Below are positions 8,969-17,640 of a DNA stretch of 64,000 nucleotides, one piece after another. Made by a program: the position numbers and the translations under genes. This stretch comes from Candidatus Zixiibacteriota bacterium. Lineage in GTDB: Bacteria > Zixibacteria > MSB-5A5 > GN15 > JACZUZ01. The number at the start of each line of letters is the position of its first letter. Position 1 is the first letter of the stretch. Below the pieces are notes generated by a model, which saw only the letters and a list, made by a program, of their open reading frames with translations, searched no databases and had not been told where the DNA came from. The stretch lies in contig JAJRPJ010000015.1 of assembly GCA_024280835.1 (NCBI GenBank), positions 1 through 64,000 on the forward strand, in the 5' to 3' direction.

Positions 8969-9913
8969 ATGTCGAATAAGAAAGCAGTTATAGCTCTTGG
9001 CGGGAATGCGATTACGCTTCCTGATGTCGAGGATTCAGTCACCAATCAATTTGCCAATACACGCAAGGCTTTGCGTGGGGTTTTGTCTTTGGTGGCTGAG
9101 GGTTATCAAATTGTAATTACACATGGTAATGGACCACAGGTGGGTAATGCGTTGTTGCGCGTTGAGGCGGCCACAGGCAAGGCGCCAGAATTGCCACTTG
9201 GGATTTGTGTCGCGGATACCGAGGGCGGTATGGGTTATATGATTGAGCAGAGTTTGCTCAATGTTATGTATGACGCGGGGATTGTTCGTGACGTTGTGAC
9301 ATTGGTGACGCAGGCTTTGGTTGATAAGAATGACCCCGCTATTAGTAATCCGACTAAATATATTGGACAGTTTTATAGCGCTGAACAGGCGGAGAAGTTT
9401 AGAGTTAATCGTGGCTGGAGTATGAAAGAAGATGGTCAGCGTGGCTGGCGTAGGGTTGTTGCTTCACCGACTCCGATTGGTTTAGTGGGTTCTTCTATTA
9501 TTCGTAAGCTAGTTGACGAGAATGTGATTGTTGTTGCCGCTGGCGGAGGCGGAATTCCTGTCTTTACAGATGAGCATGGTTGGCTTGAAGGGATTGATGC
9601 GGTCATTGACAAGGACTTGGTTAGCGCGGTTGTGGCTAAGGATATTGGCGCTGATACTTTGTTGATTCTGACGGCTGTTGAGCAGGTGGCGATTAATTTT
9701 GGTAAGCCGAATCAGGAAAACCTTACGGCTGTTCATCTTGATGAGATTCGAGAATTGTTTGAGCAAGGGCATTTTCCAGTGGGCTCAATGGGGCCGAAAA
9801 TTCGGGCGGCCATGAAGTTTATTGAAGAGGGTGGCCAGCAAGCGATTATTACCTCATTTGAGTTGGCTGCTGAGGCGGTGACTGGGTCGGCTGGGACTCG
9901 GATTATTGCCTGA
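8969..9913 (+). CDS. arcC: Carbamate kinase
   Basis: 314 aa, the usual length. Amino-acid-kinase fold motifs are clear: ALGGNAI (residues 9-15), THGNGPQVG (51-59), and the C-terminal GSMGPKIRAA. The enzyme converts carbamoyl phosphate and ADP to carbamate and ATP in the cytosol, commonly as the last step of arginine deiminase or purine/allantoin breakdown. Here it is alone, with no arcA, arcB or other carbamoyl-phosphate gene nearby, so its pathway is not shown by context. It is followed by a large imperfect hairpin. Confidence 0.93.
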   Translation: MSNKKAVIALGGNAITLPDVEDSVTNQFANTRKALRGVLSLVAEGYQIVITHGNGPQVGNALLRVEAATGKAPELPLGICVADTEGGMGYMIEQSLLNVMYDAGIVRDVVTLVTQALVDKNDPAISNPTKYIGQFYSAEQAEKFRVNRGWSMKEDGQRGWRRVVASPTPIGLVGSSIIRKLVDENVIVVAAGGGGIPVFTDEHGWLEGIDAVIDKDLVSAVVAKDIGADTLLILTAVEQVAINFGKPNQENLTAVHLDEIRELFEQGHFPVGSMGPKIRAAMKFIEEGGQQAIITSFELAAEAVTGSAGTRIIA

Positions 9914-9951
9914 TAGATGCTTTCAGAGTTTCTTTAGAGGGTCTGGATAGC

Positions 9952-9998
9952 GCATCGGGTCACACAATGGCCAAAAGCGCCATTGCAAGACCCGACGC
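9952..9998. repeat. Large imperfect hairpin after arcC
   Basis: Twenty-base arms 9952-9971 and 9979-9998 pair at 16 of 20 positions around a 7-base loop; the inner CAATGGC/GCCATTG and the outer TCGGGTC/GACCCGA are perfect. A short T-rich stretch (TTGTTTTTA) follows 8 bases later, so it may act as a weak terminator or be an intergenic repeat unit. Confidence 0.55.
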
Positions 9999-10103
9999 AA
10001 CGGTTGTTTTTAGCTTCCTTGGTTTCTTGCCAATTGATTTTTCTTGACCATTTCCAAACAAATACTTGAAAGTTGAGGGTCTAGCGACTACTCTCCTGAG
10101 AAT

Positions 10104-11528
10104 ATGAGCAATGCTAATCCACATATATCCGCTTTGGCGCTTGAGGCCATCGAAGCTGTCGGTTCGATTTATGAAGTCGGAGGGGCGGTTCGTGACAGAT
10201 TACTCGGAATAGTAAATCCATTGGCTGATAAAGACTATTTGGTCTGTGGTGTGCCAATCAATGATCTGATTAAGATTCTGCGTAAGACTGGTCGTGTGGA
10301 TGTTGTTGGGAAGTCTTTTGGAGTTATCAAGTATACCGAATTTAGTAAGGATTCTGAAGGCCTGAAAGTCTCTCGGACTTTTGATATTGCTTTGCCACGG
10401 GTTGAAAAGAGTACAGGCTCTGGGCATAAGGAGTTCGAAGTTGATTTTGATCCGTTGATTCCGATTGAGGATGATTTGTATCGACGTGATTTTACTATCA
10501 ATGCGATGGCCGAGTCTGTGCGGGACAAAGTTCTGATTGACCCTTATGGTGGTAAAGCGGATTTAGAGAAACGATTATTGCGGATTGTTGCGCCAGATTC
10601 TTTTAGTGAAGATCCACTGCGGATGCTTCGGGCTGTGCAGTTTGCCGCGAGATTTGAATTTGAGATCGAGCCAGAGACCTTGCGGTCGATGGAAAAGAAC
10701 GCGGCTTTGATAAAAACTATTTCGGCTGAACGTATCTCTGAAGAATTGAATAAATTATTGATTCGTTCAGAGAGGCCCTCGATTGGCTTGCGACTGATGC
10801 GCGAGACTGGGCTTTTGGGGTATGTCTTTCCAGAAATGATTGCGACTGTCGATTGTGATCAGCCTGGGCCATATCATCGCTGGGATGTTTTTGAGCACAC
10901 TTTGCATGTGATTGACGCGGCTCCACAAAAGTTGCGGATTCGCTTGGCTTGTTTGTTTCATGATATCGAAAAGCCGCGCGCCAAACAGGTGATTCCAGAA
11001 GAGAAGCGTGATGGCCCCAATTCCAAGGCCGCCACATTTTATGGGCATGAGGCGCTTGGCTCTAGAACCGCTAAAAGGATAATGAAGCGTTTGCGGTATT
11101 CTCGTGAATTGACCGAAGAGGTTTCGCTTTTGGTTGATAAGCACATGTTTACGACAGATGTGACTCCGCGAGGACTGCGGCGGTTGGTTCGTAAGTTGGG
11201 TGTTGAGCTGATTTTTGACTTGTTGGATTTGCGCCGCGCAGACGTTGTTGGGCAGGGGATGGATGGAACCACTGACGATGTGGATGTCTTTGAGCGTGAA
11301 ATCCGTGAAGAATTGGACCGTAAGCCGCCATTTTCACGTGGTGATTTGGCGCTTGACGGACATGACATTATGAAGGAGTTCAATCTGGAGGCAGGGCCGA
11401 CTTTGGGGCTGGCAATTGACCATTTGATGGAAAAGGTCCTTGATAATCCTGATGACAATACGCCTGAACGCCTGCGAGAATTTGTCGCCGAGTTTTTGCA
11501 GAATAATCCTGCGAAATCTGGCGAATAA
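10104..11528 (+). CDS. CCA tRNA nucleotidyltransferase / poly(A) polymerase family protein with HD domain
   Basis: 474 aa. The class II polymerase head has VGGAVRD (25-31), the metal-binding Asp42-x-Asp44 pair and RRDFTINAMA (from residue 127). A helical tRNA-binding segment follows, then an HD phosphohydrolase domain with His286-Asp287 (FHDIEKP). This is the layout of bacterial CCA-adding or repair enzymes that also carry phosphatase activity; these add or mend the 3' CCA end of tRNA. A poly(A) polymerase or an A-adding-only role cannot be excluded by sequence. Start ATG has a weak ribosome site. Confidence 0.85.
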   Translation: MSNANPHISALALEAIEAVGSIYEVGGAVRDRLLGIVNPLADKDYLVCGVPINDLIKILRKTGRVDVVGKSFGVIKYTEFSKDSEGLKVSRTFDIALPRVEKSTGSGHKEFEVDFDPLIPIEDDLYRRDFTINAMAESVRDKVLIDPYGGKADLEKRLLRIVAPDSFSEDPLRMLRAVQFAARFEFEIEPETLRSMEKNAALIKTISAERISEELNKLLIRSERPSIGLRLMRETGLLGYVFPEMIATVDCDQPGPYHRWDVFEHTLHVIDAAPQKLRIRLACLFHDIEKPRAKQVIPEEKRDGPNSKAATFYGHEALGSRTAKRIMKRLRYSRELTEEVSLLVDKHMFTTDVTPRGLRRLVRKLGVELIFDLLDLRRADVVGQGMDGTTDDVDVFEREIREELDRKPPFSRGDLALDGHDIMKEFNLEAGPTLGLAIDHLMEKVLDNPDDNTPERLREFVAEFLQNNPAKSGE

Positions 11529-11714
11529 ATCCGTTCAAATTCTTGCCACAATCCAGAAAATAGATTACATCACAGTTGGGTATTGCCAGCGCTTTGTCGC
11601 TTTTGCGAGACGGCGAGAGGGAGTATCATTGAATGCGATACTAGATTCTTTTGAAAGAAATTGTACAACAAAGCGCCGTGGAGAAATACGGCATAAAACA
11701 CAGGGATAGGTAAC

Positions 11715-12890
11715 ATGAAGATTCATGAGTATCAGGCCAAGGAGCTGTTTATCGAGGCTGGTATTACGGCGCCGAGCGGCAAAGTGGCGACAACTGCCCA
11801 GCAGGCCGAAGAGTTTGCGCGTGAAATTGGCGCGCCAGTGATGGTCAAAGCGCAGGTGCATGTTGGTGGACGCGGCAAAGCTGGCGGCGTCAAGTTTGCT
11901 AAGACAGTTGAAGACGCACGCATGCACGCTGAGAACATTCTGGGCATGGATATCAAAGGGCTGACTGTCAAGAAGGTTTTGATTACTTCAGCTGCTGAGA
12001 TTACCAGCGAATGTTACGTCGGAATCATTTTGGATCGTGTGACTAAGCGACCAGTCTTTATGGTTTCATCAGCTGGTGGAATTGATATTGAGGAAGTCGC
12101 TGAGAAGACTCCTGAGAAGATTCATAAACTTGCGGTGGATCCGATTGTTGGATTGCGCGATTTCGAGGCGCGTGAGTTGGCTTCGAAACTCTACAAAGAC
12201 ATCAAGCAAATTCGCCAAGCCAGTGTGATACTCAAGAAACTCTATGAAGTTTTTTGGAAGTATGACGCATCGCTAGTTGAAATCAATCCTTTGATCACAG
12301 ACGAGACTGGTAAAGTTGTTGCGTTGGACGCCAAGTTCAATATCGACGACAATGCGCTTTATCGTTTGCCGAATATTGAGAAGATGCGTGATTTGGACGC
12401 AGAAGAGCCGAGTGAGATTGAGGCTCGTGAGGGTGACCTTTCGTTTGTTAAGCTTGATGGCAATATCGGTTGTATTGTTAATGGCGCTGGACTGGCGATG
12501 GCGACTATGGATTTGGTTAAGCGCTATGGTGGTGAGCCAGCGAATTTCTTGGATATTGGTGGTTCATCGAATCCGCGAAAAGTTGTGACGGCTATGAAGA
12601 TTATCCTTAGTGATCCAAAGGTTGAGGCGATATTGTTTAATATCTTTGGTGGTATTACTCGTTGTGATGATGTGGCCAATGGTATTGTGATGGCTTTTAA
12701 GGAATTGAATCCTCAGGTGCCTGTGGTAGTGCGTTTGACGGGCACCAATGAGAAAGAGGGAGCCAAAATTCTGAAGACTGTTCCGATTGATACAGGCGCA
12801 AAGACTCTTGACGAAGTGGTTAAACGAGCGATCGCATTGGCCGCAAAAAGCGCTAAGAGTGTTGCGCAGGAAGAATTGGTGTTAGCATGA
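11715..12890 (+). CDS. sucC: Succinyl-CoA ligase (ADP-forming) beta subunit
   Basis: 391 aa, standard length. The N-terminal [12 protein letters not shown], the ATP-grasp segment [16 protein letters not shown] and the C-terminal ligase motif [16 protein letters not shown] are characteristic. It forms, with SucD, the TCA-cycle enzyme that interconverts succinyl-CoA and succinate with nucleotide phosphorylation. The stop overlaps the start of sucD by 4 bases (ATGA), so translation is coupled. The order sucC-sucD-ndk-mdh makes a coherent TCA cycle group; ndk may equilibrate the nucleotide product. Confidence 0.97.
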   Translation: MKIHEYQAKELFIEAGITAPSGKVATTAQQAEEFAREIGAPVMVKAQVHVGGRGKAGGVKFAKTVEDARMHAENILGMDIKGLTVKKVLITSAAEITSECYVGIILDRVTKRPVFMVSSAGGIDIEEVAEKTPEKIHKLAVDPIVGLRDFEARELASKLYKDIKQIRQASVILKKLYEVFWKYDASLVEINPLITDETGKVVALDAKFNIDDNALYRLPNIEKMRDLDAEEPSEIEAREGDLSFVKLDGNIGCIVNGAGLAMATMDLVKRYGGEPANFLDIGGSSNPRKVVTAMKIILSDPKVEAILFNIFGGITRCDDVANGIVMAFKELNPQVPVVVRLTGTNEKEGAKILKTVPIDTGAKTLDEVVKRAIALAAKSAKSVAQEELVLA

Positions 12891-13897
12891 GCGTTTTCAT
12901 AAACAAGAGAACTAAACTAGTTGTGCAAGGAATAACAGGTCGTGACGGCTCATTGCACACGAACTTGATGAAGAAATATGGCACGCAAGTTGTCGCTGGT
13001 GTGACGCCTGGTAAGGGTGGCTCGAAACTTAAAGGCATTCCAGTGTTTGATAGTGTTGCGGAGGCTGTGGCAAAGACTAAGGCTAATACATCGGTGATTT
13101 ATGTTCCGCCGCCATTTGCCGCTGACGCGATTTATGAAGCTGCGGACTCTGGTGTGAAGACAATTATTTGTATTACCGAAGGTGTGCCAGCTAATGAGAT
13201 GATGAAGGTCTATGAGTATATCCGTGAGATGGATGTGCGTTTGATTGGGCCGAATTGTCCGGGGTTGATTTCTCCGGGACAGTCTAAGGTTGGCATTATT
13301 CCTGGACAGATCTGCAAGCAGGGTGGAGTTGGAGTTGTTTCTCGTTCGGGTACTTTGACGTATGAGGCGGTTTGGGCATTGACCGACGCTGGACTTGGGC
13401 AGTCGACTTGTATTGGTATTGGTGGTGATCAGGTTATTGGCACAAACTTTATCGATTGTCTTGAGGCCTTTGAGAATGATCCGCAGACCAAAGCTGTGGT
13501 AATGATTGGCGAAATTGGTGGCGACGATGAACAGAAAGCCGCGATGTATGTCAAAAAGAAAATGACTAAGCCGGTGGTTGGTTTTATTTCTGGCCGCACA
13601 GCGCCTCCTGGGGTGCGGATGGGACATGCCGGGGCGATTATCTCTGGCAGTTCTGGCACCGCTGAAGAGAAAGTTGCGGCTTTCAACAAAGCTGGAATTC
13701 CTGTGGCGGATTCGCCGACTGAAATTCCTGGTTTGATAGCTGAGGCTTTGAAAAAACTCAAAACCAAGGCCAAAGCGAAGTCTCCCAAAAAGACAGGCAA
13801 GAAGGTTGTGAAGAAAGTTGCAAAAAAGGCGACCAAGAAGAAAGTGGCCAAGAAAAAAATTACTAAGAAGGTCGCCAAGAAGAAGAGCCGAAAATAA
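12887..13897 (+). CDS. sucD: Succinyl-CoA ligase alpha subunit with a 47-residue lysine-rich C-terminal extension
   Basis: 336 aa, against about 290 in the family. The CoA-binding N-terminus ([14 protein letters not shown]), GGTPGKGG-like VTPGKGGS, and phosphorylated His247 ([10 protein letters not shown]) are intact, so the enzyme should work with SucC. Residues 290-336 (13754-13894) form an extra tail with 25 Lys in 47 positions, built of KKVAKK/KKATKK-type steps like histone H1 or bacterial AlaLysPro-rich nucleoid proteins. The tail is in frame and continuous, with no stop or frameshift to explain it. Its role (nucleic acid, polyphosphate or partner binding) is not known. Confidence 0.95.
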   Translation: MSVFINKRTKLVVQGITGRDGSLHTNLMKKYGTQVVAGVTPGKGGSKLKGIPVFDSVAEAVAKTKANTSVIYVPPPFAADAIYEAADSGVKTIICITEGVPANEMMKVYEYIREMDVRLIGPNCPGLISPGQSKVGIIPGQICKQGGVGVVSRSGTLTYEAVWALTDAGLGQSTCIGIGGDQVIGTNFIDCLEAFENDPQTKAVVMIGEIGGDDEQKAAMYVKKKMTKPVVGFISGRTAPPGVRMGHAGAIISGSSGTAEEKVAAFNKAGIPVADSPTEIPGLIAEALKKLKTKAKAKSPKKTGKKVVKKVAKKATKKKVAKKKITKKVAKKKSRK

Positions 13898-13987
13898 GCG
13901 CGGCTGTACTTTCTAGGCGTAGTGGCGTCCCTTGGGGCGCCTTGTCAAGATTCACTTGGTAAACTCACACAAGAAAGAAACGTATTG

Positions 13988-14437
13988 ATGAGTAATAAGA
14001 CTTTAATGATTATGAAACCTGATGCGGTTAAGCGTCAGGACATGGGTTATATACTTAGTCGTGTTGAATCCGCTGGATTTACTGTTCGTCGTTTGGAGAT
14101 GAAGCAGTTGACCGAAAAAGAAGCCCAAGAGTTTTACAAAGTTCACGCCGAGCGTCCTTTCTTTGGCTCACTTGTGTCATTTATGACTTCGGGGCCTGTC
14201 GTAGTTGGTTGGCTCGAACGTGACAATGCGGTTGAGTCATGGCGCCAGTTGATTGGCGCTACCAATCCTGCTGAGGCGGCGGTTGGCACAATTCGAGCGG
14301 ATATCGCAGAGTCACTTGAGGCCAATAGCGCTCATGGTTCAGATTCTGATGAGAACGCGGAGATTGAGTTGAACTTCTTCTTCGGTTCGAAAGGTTTTTC
14401 ATTCCAGAGATTGTTCAAGAGTTTCGGAGTTAAATAG
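13988..14437 (+). CDS. ndk: Nucleoside diphosphate kinase
   Basis: 149 aa from ATG 13988; the longer upstream reading adds residues unlike the family. It begins KTLMIMKPDAV, contains RPFFGSLVSFMTSGPVV and ends with the active-site His116 in NSAHGSDS. The enzyme passes the gamma phosphate between nucleoside triphosphates and diphosphates through phospho-His. It lies 90 bp after sucD and before mdh, probably in the same transcript as sucCD. Confidence 0.96.
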   Translation: MSNKTLMIMKPDAVKRQDMGYILSRVESAGFTVRRLEMKQLTEKEAQEFYKVHAERPFFGSLVSFMTSGPVVVGWLERDNAVESWRQLIGATNPAEAAVGTIRADIAESLEANSAHGSDSDENAEIELNFFFGSKGFSFQRLFKSFGVK

Positions 14438-14474
14438 TTATTAGTGTCGCACTGACGCCAAACGGATTTTGGTC

Positions 14475-14557
14475 GTAGGGGCACAGCGTGCTGTGCCTTC
14501 TATGATTCGAGTATGAAGTTGTTTAGTCGAAACAGGCACAGCACGCTGTGCCCCTAC
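14475..14557. repeat. Long perfect inverted repeat (REP/MITE-like)
   Basis: Arms of 24 bp at 14475-14498 and 14534-14557 are perfect reverse complements around a 35-bp loop. Each arm is itself a palindrome: GGCACAGC-GT-GCTGTGCC. Such TAGGGGCACAGC..-type palindromes are seen between genes in many unrelated environmental genomes. It lies between ndk and mdh and may end or stabilise the ndk transcript; no T-run follows. Confidence 0.8.
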
Positions 14558-14627
14558 TTTGGGTAGGCAATCAGGGCATTAAGAAAGAGTTAACTTTACA
14601 AAGATTTTATCAAGAAAGTAGTACAGC

Positions 14628-15554
14628 ATGAACAAGAAAATTGGTGTTATCGGGGCTGGCAATGTTGGCGCGTCTTGCGCACAGTATATTGCCGAGGCGA
14701 ATCTTGCCGACGTAGTGTTACTCGATATTGTTGAGGGTATTCCTCAGGGCAAGGCGCTTGATTTAACTCAGGCGGGACCAGTTCGTGGCTATAATAGCAT
14801 GATAACTGGCACTAACAGTTATGATGATTTGAAAGACGTTGATGTTGTCATCGTCACGGCCGGGTTGGCTCGCAAGCCAGGCATGTCTCGCGAGGATTTG
14901 CTCAATAAGAATGCGGCGATTGTTGGCTCGGTTGCCGAAAACATTGCCAAGGTTGCGCCCGAGGCCTATGTGATTGTTGTTTCCAATCCGTTGGATGTTA
15001 TGACCTATCATTTCCGTGTCAAATCTGGTTTCCCGTCACATCGCGTTGTTGGGCAGGCCGGTATTTTGGATTCGATTCGTTTCCGTGCGTTTGTAGCGAT
15101 GGAATTGAATGTGGCGATGAGTGATGTTCAGGCATTGGTCATGGGCGGGCATGGCGATACAATGGTTCCGTTGCCGCGTTATAGCACAGTCTCTGGTATT
15201 CCGATTTCTGAATTGATTTCGGCTGACAAGATCGAGGCAATGGCGCAGCGCGCTAAAGTTGGTGGTGGAGAGATTGTTAAGTTGCTCGGCACTGGTTCAG
15301 CCTATTACGCGCCTGCGGCGGCTTCGGTTGATATGGCTCGCGCTATTTTGACTGATGAAAAGAAGTTGATTCCAGCCTCGGCATTGTGCGAGGGGCAGTA
15401 TGGAATTAGCGATTTGTATATCGGTGTGCCGATTATCATTGGCGCAGGCGGTGTGGAGAAAATTGTCGAGTTGAAGTTAACCGACGAAGAAAGCTCCATG
15501 CTTCAGAACTCTGCCAAAACCTACAAAGAGACATTGGCGATTTTGGGTTATTAG
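14628..15554 (+). CDS. mdh: Malate dehydrogenase
   Basis: 308 aa, LDH-like MDH type. The NAD site GAGNVGASCA, substrate-loop Arg pair in ARKPGMSREDLL, NPLDVMTYH and catalytic His175 (GGHGDTMVPLPRYS) are present. Arg rather than Gln in the ARKPGM loop fits malate over lactate. It oxidises malate to oxaloacetate with NAD+ in the TCA cycle. It follows sucCD-ndk and is closed by a strong terminator. Confidence 0.96.
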   Translation: MNKKIGVIGAGNVGASCAQYIAEANLADVVLLDIVEGIPQGKALDLTQAGPVRGYNSMITGTNSYDDLKDVDVVIVTAGLARKPGMSREDLLNKNAAIVGSVAENIAKVAPEAYVIVVSNPLDVMTYHFRVKSGFPSHRVVGQAGILDSIRFRAFVAMELNVAMSDVQALVMGGHGDTMVPLPRYSTVSGIPISELISADKIEAMAQRAKVGGGEIVKLLGTGSAYYAPAAASVDMARAILTDEKKLIPASALCEGQYGISDLYIGVPIIIGAGGVEKIVELKLTDEESSMLQNSAKTYKETLAILGY

Positions 15555-15580
15555 AGATAAACGCATCAATTTGTGATAAT

Positions 15581-15614
15581 GGCGCCGGAGGATTAGTCTT
15601 CGGCGCCTTTTTTT
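15581..15614 (+). terminator. Rho-independent terminator after mdh
   Basis: GGCGCCG (15581-15587) pairs with CGGCGCC (15601-15607), extended by G-T, A-T and G-C pairs, and is followed by seven T. Confidence 0.9.
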
Positions 15615-15696
15615 ATGTTCGACTGAGTATTATACTGTTTTTTGCAATTCAGCCGATTACAGAATTCGGTTGGATAATACAAAGGAGATTTCTGAA

Positions 15697-17052
15697 ATGT
15701 CCATAGAATTAGGTATAGCGGTCATAATTGGATTGGCGCTTGGCGTAGGTCTTGGTTGGCTTTTGGGTAGCAGAAAAGCAGCTGTTGCTGAAGGAAGAGT
15801 GAAGGAACTACAGCGAGTTCGTGACGATGCTGACAAAAATTTCAAAGCTCAACGAGAACAGTATCAAGGAAAGTGTGATGATGCTATAGGGAAATTAGGT
15901 TCGCTTAAGACTGAGTTGAAGTTAAAGGAAGAGAGCTTTAAATATCTGAAGGATTCAATTGATAAGGCCAAAGAGTCGCTAAGTCAAACTTTCAGTGTGC
16001 TTGCTTCGGATGCACTGAAAGATTCAAAAACAGAACTTGTGAAGCTGGCGGTTGAAAAGATTAATGATTCACAGAAGACAGCGGATTCTGGCCTCAAAGA
16101 GATTATGACTCCATTGAAAACGAAGCTCGCAGAATTTCAAGAGGCGACGAGACAGTTAGAGTTAACGCGGCTTGAAGACAAAACTACAATTGGTTTGACT
16201 CTAGAATCACTCTCTAAGCAAACAAGGAAACTTTCGGAGGTGCTTGGAGCGCCGAAAAGCAGAGGAAATTGGGGCGAAATACAACTGAAGAGAACCCTCG
16301 AACTAGCAGGGATGTCCGAGCATTGGGCTTATGACGAACAGGTGTATGTTCGTGATGAAGATGGTAAGGGCAGCTTGGCGGATATTATCATTCGCCTCCC
16401 TAATGGACGCAATATTATTGTAGATTCAAAAGTGCCAAGAAATGACTTTGACGCAGCCAACGAATCTTCAGACGATTCAGAAAGAGTTGTTGCTCTGAAG
16501 GCGCATGCGACTACCGTTCTTGATCACGTTAATGGATTAGCGAGTAAAGAGTACTGGAGGAAGTTTGAGTCTGTTCCTGAATTTGTAGTAATGTTCGTTC
16601 CTGATGATTCTTTTCTTGCGTCTGCCGCGGTGATTAATCCTGACATATTTGAGCGCGCTATTAAGAGCAAAGTTGTCTTGACAACCCCATCGACTCTATA
16701 TGCACTATTGCGGGCTGTTGAAGCGGGTTGGAAACAACAACAGATTGAAGAGTATACAAAATTGATTGCGAAGCACGGGCAGGAACTGTACGAACGTTTG
16801 TGTAAAGCAATTGTGCTTTTCAACGAGCTTGGTGATAAAGTGGGATCCACAGTAACTAAGTATAATGAATTGGTAGGTTCAGTCGACAGTATGTTGATTC
16901 CTGGCGCCGAGAAATTTGTTAAGTTAGGTATACGAGAAACAAAGAAAATTTCACAAACAAAGGCAATCGACAGACCAATAAGGAGAATCAAAGAGCGTAT
17001 TAGCTCAGATATAGATTCTACCATAGAAATAAATATCGAAGATCATAAGTAG
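15697..17052 (+). CDS. rmuC: RmuC family DNA recombination protein
   Basis: 451 aa from ATG 15697, which has AAAGGAG 8 bases upstream. A single N-terminal membrane segment (IAVIIGLALGVGLGWLLG) is followed by a long coiled coil (about residues 25-150) and the RmuC nuclease-like core with GNWGEIQLKRTLE and IIVDSKVP. RmuC proteins limit inversions at short repeats in E. coli and are predicted PD-(D/E)xK-type nucleases. It is spaced 17 bp from the selenoprotein gene, so co-transcription is likely. Confidence 0.93.
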   Translation: MSIELGIAVIIGLALGVGLGWLLGSRKAAVAEGRVKELQRVRDDADKNFKAQREQYQGKCDDAIGKLGSLKTELKLKEESFKYLKDSIDKAKESLSQTFSVLASDALKDSKTELVKLAVEKINDSQKTADSGLKEIMTPLKTKLAEFQEATRQLELTRLEDKTTIGLTLESLSKQTRKLSEVLGAPKSRGNWGEIQLKRTLELAGMSEHWAYDEQVYVRDEDGKGSLADIIIRLPNGRNIIVDSKVPRNDFDAANESSDDSERVVALKAHATTVLDHVNGLASKEYWRKFESVPEFVVMFVPDDSFLASAAVINPDIFERAIKSKVVLTTPSTLYALLRAVEAGWKQQQIEEYTKLIAKHGQELYERLCKAIVLFNELGDKVGSTVTKYNELVGSVDSMLIPGAEKFVKLGIRETKKISQTKAIDRPIRRIKERISSDIDSTIEINIEDHK

Positions 17053-17069
17053 GGACAGATAGGAGTAAA

Positions 17070-17606
17070 ATGGCTTATATCAAGTACATTGACTATGCAG
17101 ACGCTGATGCACATCAGAAGAAAGTTCTAGAAAAGTATGGCGGCGAAAATAATCAGCCAGATAACATTATTCGCATATCGAGTGTGAATCCTGCGGCTAT
17201 GGAAGGGCATATTTCTCTTTACCGCAATACTCATCGAGGATCGTCGCCCGTTACGCGTTTGCAGCGGGAGATGATTGCGGTGACGGTTTCAGGTATTAAC
17301 TCTTGTCACTACTGAGTGGTTCACCATAGTCGGGGCTTTATCGCTCTGGGAGGGTCGGAGACCCTCATCGCTCAAATTGCCGACGATTATACTTCCGCTG
17401 AGATTAGTGACGCGGAAATGGCTATGCTTGGCTTTGTCGCAAAACTTACGCATGAGCCTTGGGAGATGGATGAAGATGATGTTGAGATCTTGCGTAGTCA
17501 TGACTTCGATGATCGCGCGATTCATGATATCACACAGGTTGCGGCATATTTTAACTATGTCAACCGTATCGCTGATGGTCTCGGTGTGGAATTAGAAACG
17601 AAATAA
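17070..17606 (+). CDS. AhpD-like peroxidase-related selenoprotein, CxxU active site (in-frame TGA)
   Basis: Read through the TGA at 17313-17315, the frame gives one 178-aa protein. Without read-through it breaks exactly inside the active site: SGINSCHY-U-VVHH. Homologues of the AhpD/carboxymuconolactone decarboxylase-like 'peroxidase-related' family have CHYCVxHH here, so the TGA sits at the second redox cysteine (Cys79, Sec82, with His85-His86 after it). Both halves match the family: LIR..NPAAMEGHISLY and REMIAVTVSG before, FDDRAIHDITQVAAYFNYVNRIADGLGVELE after. AhpD-like selenoproteins are an established group. The likely role is thiol-dependent peroxide or thiol-disulfide chemistry. A point mutation is possible, but the intact downstream frame argues against decay. 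No sel genes are in the window. Confidence 0.88.
17350..17366 (+). promoter_or_regulatory. Candidate bacterial SECIS hairpin downstream of the Sec codon
   Basis: GAGGGTC-GGA-GACCCTC is a perfect 7-bp stem with a three-base loop whose first two bases are G, as SelB-recognised loops usually have. The loop starts 41 bases after the TGA, slightly farther than typical bacterial elements, so its role is less certain than that of the Sec codon. Confidence 0.5.
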
Positions 17607-17640
17607 CGCCAGAACATTGTGGTTTTATGAGAGAGGATCG

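Noticed and set aside
17289-17525. Minus-strand frame across the TGA codon of the selenoprotein
   Set aside because: The plus strand has family-level similarity on both sides of the TGA; the reverse frame has none.
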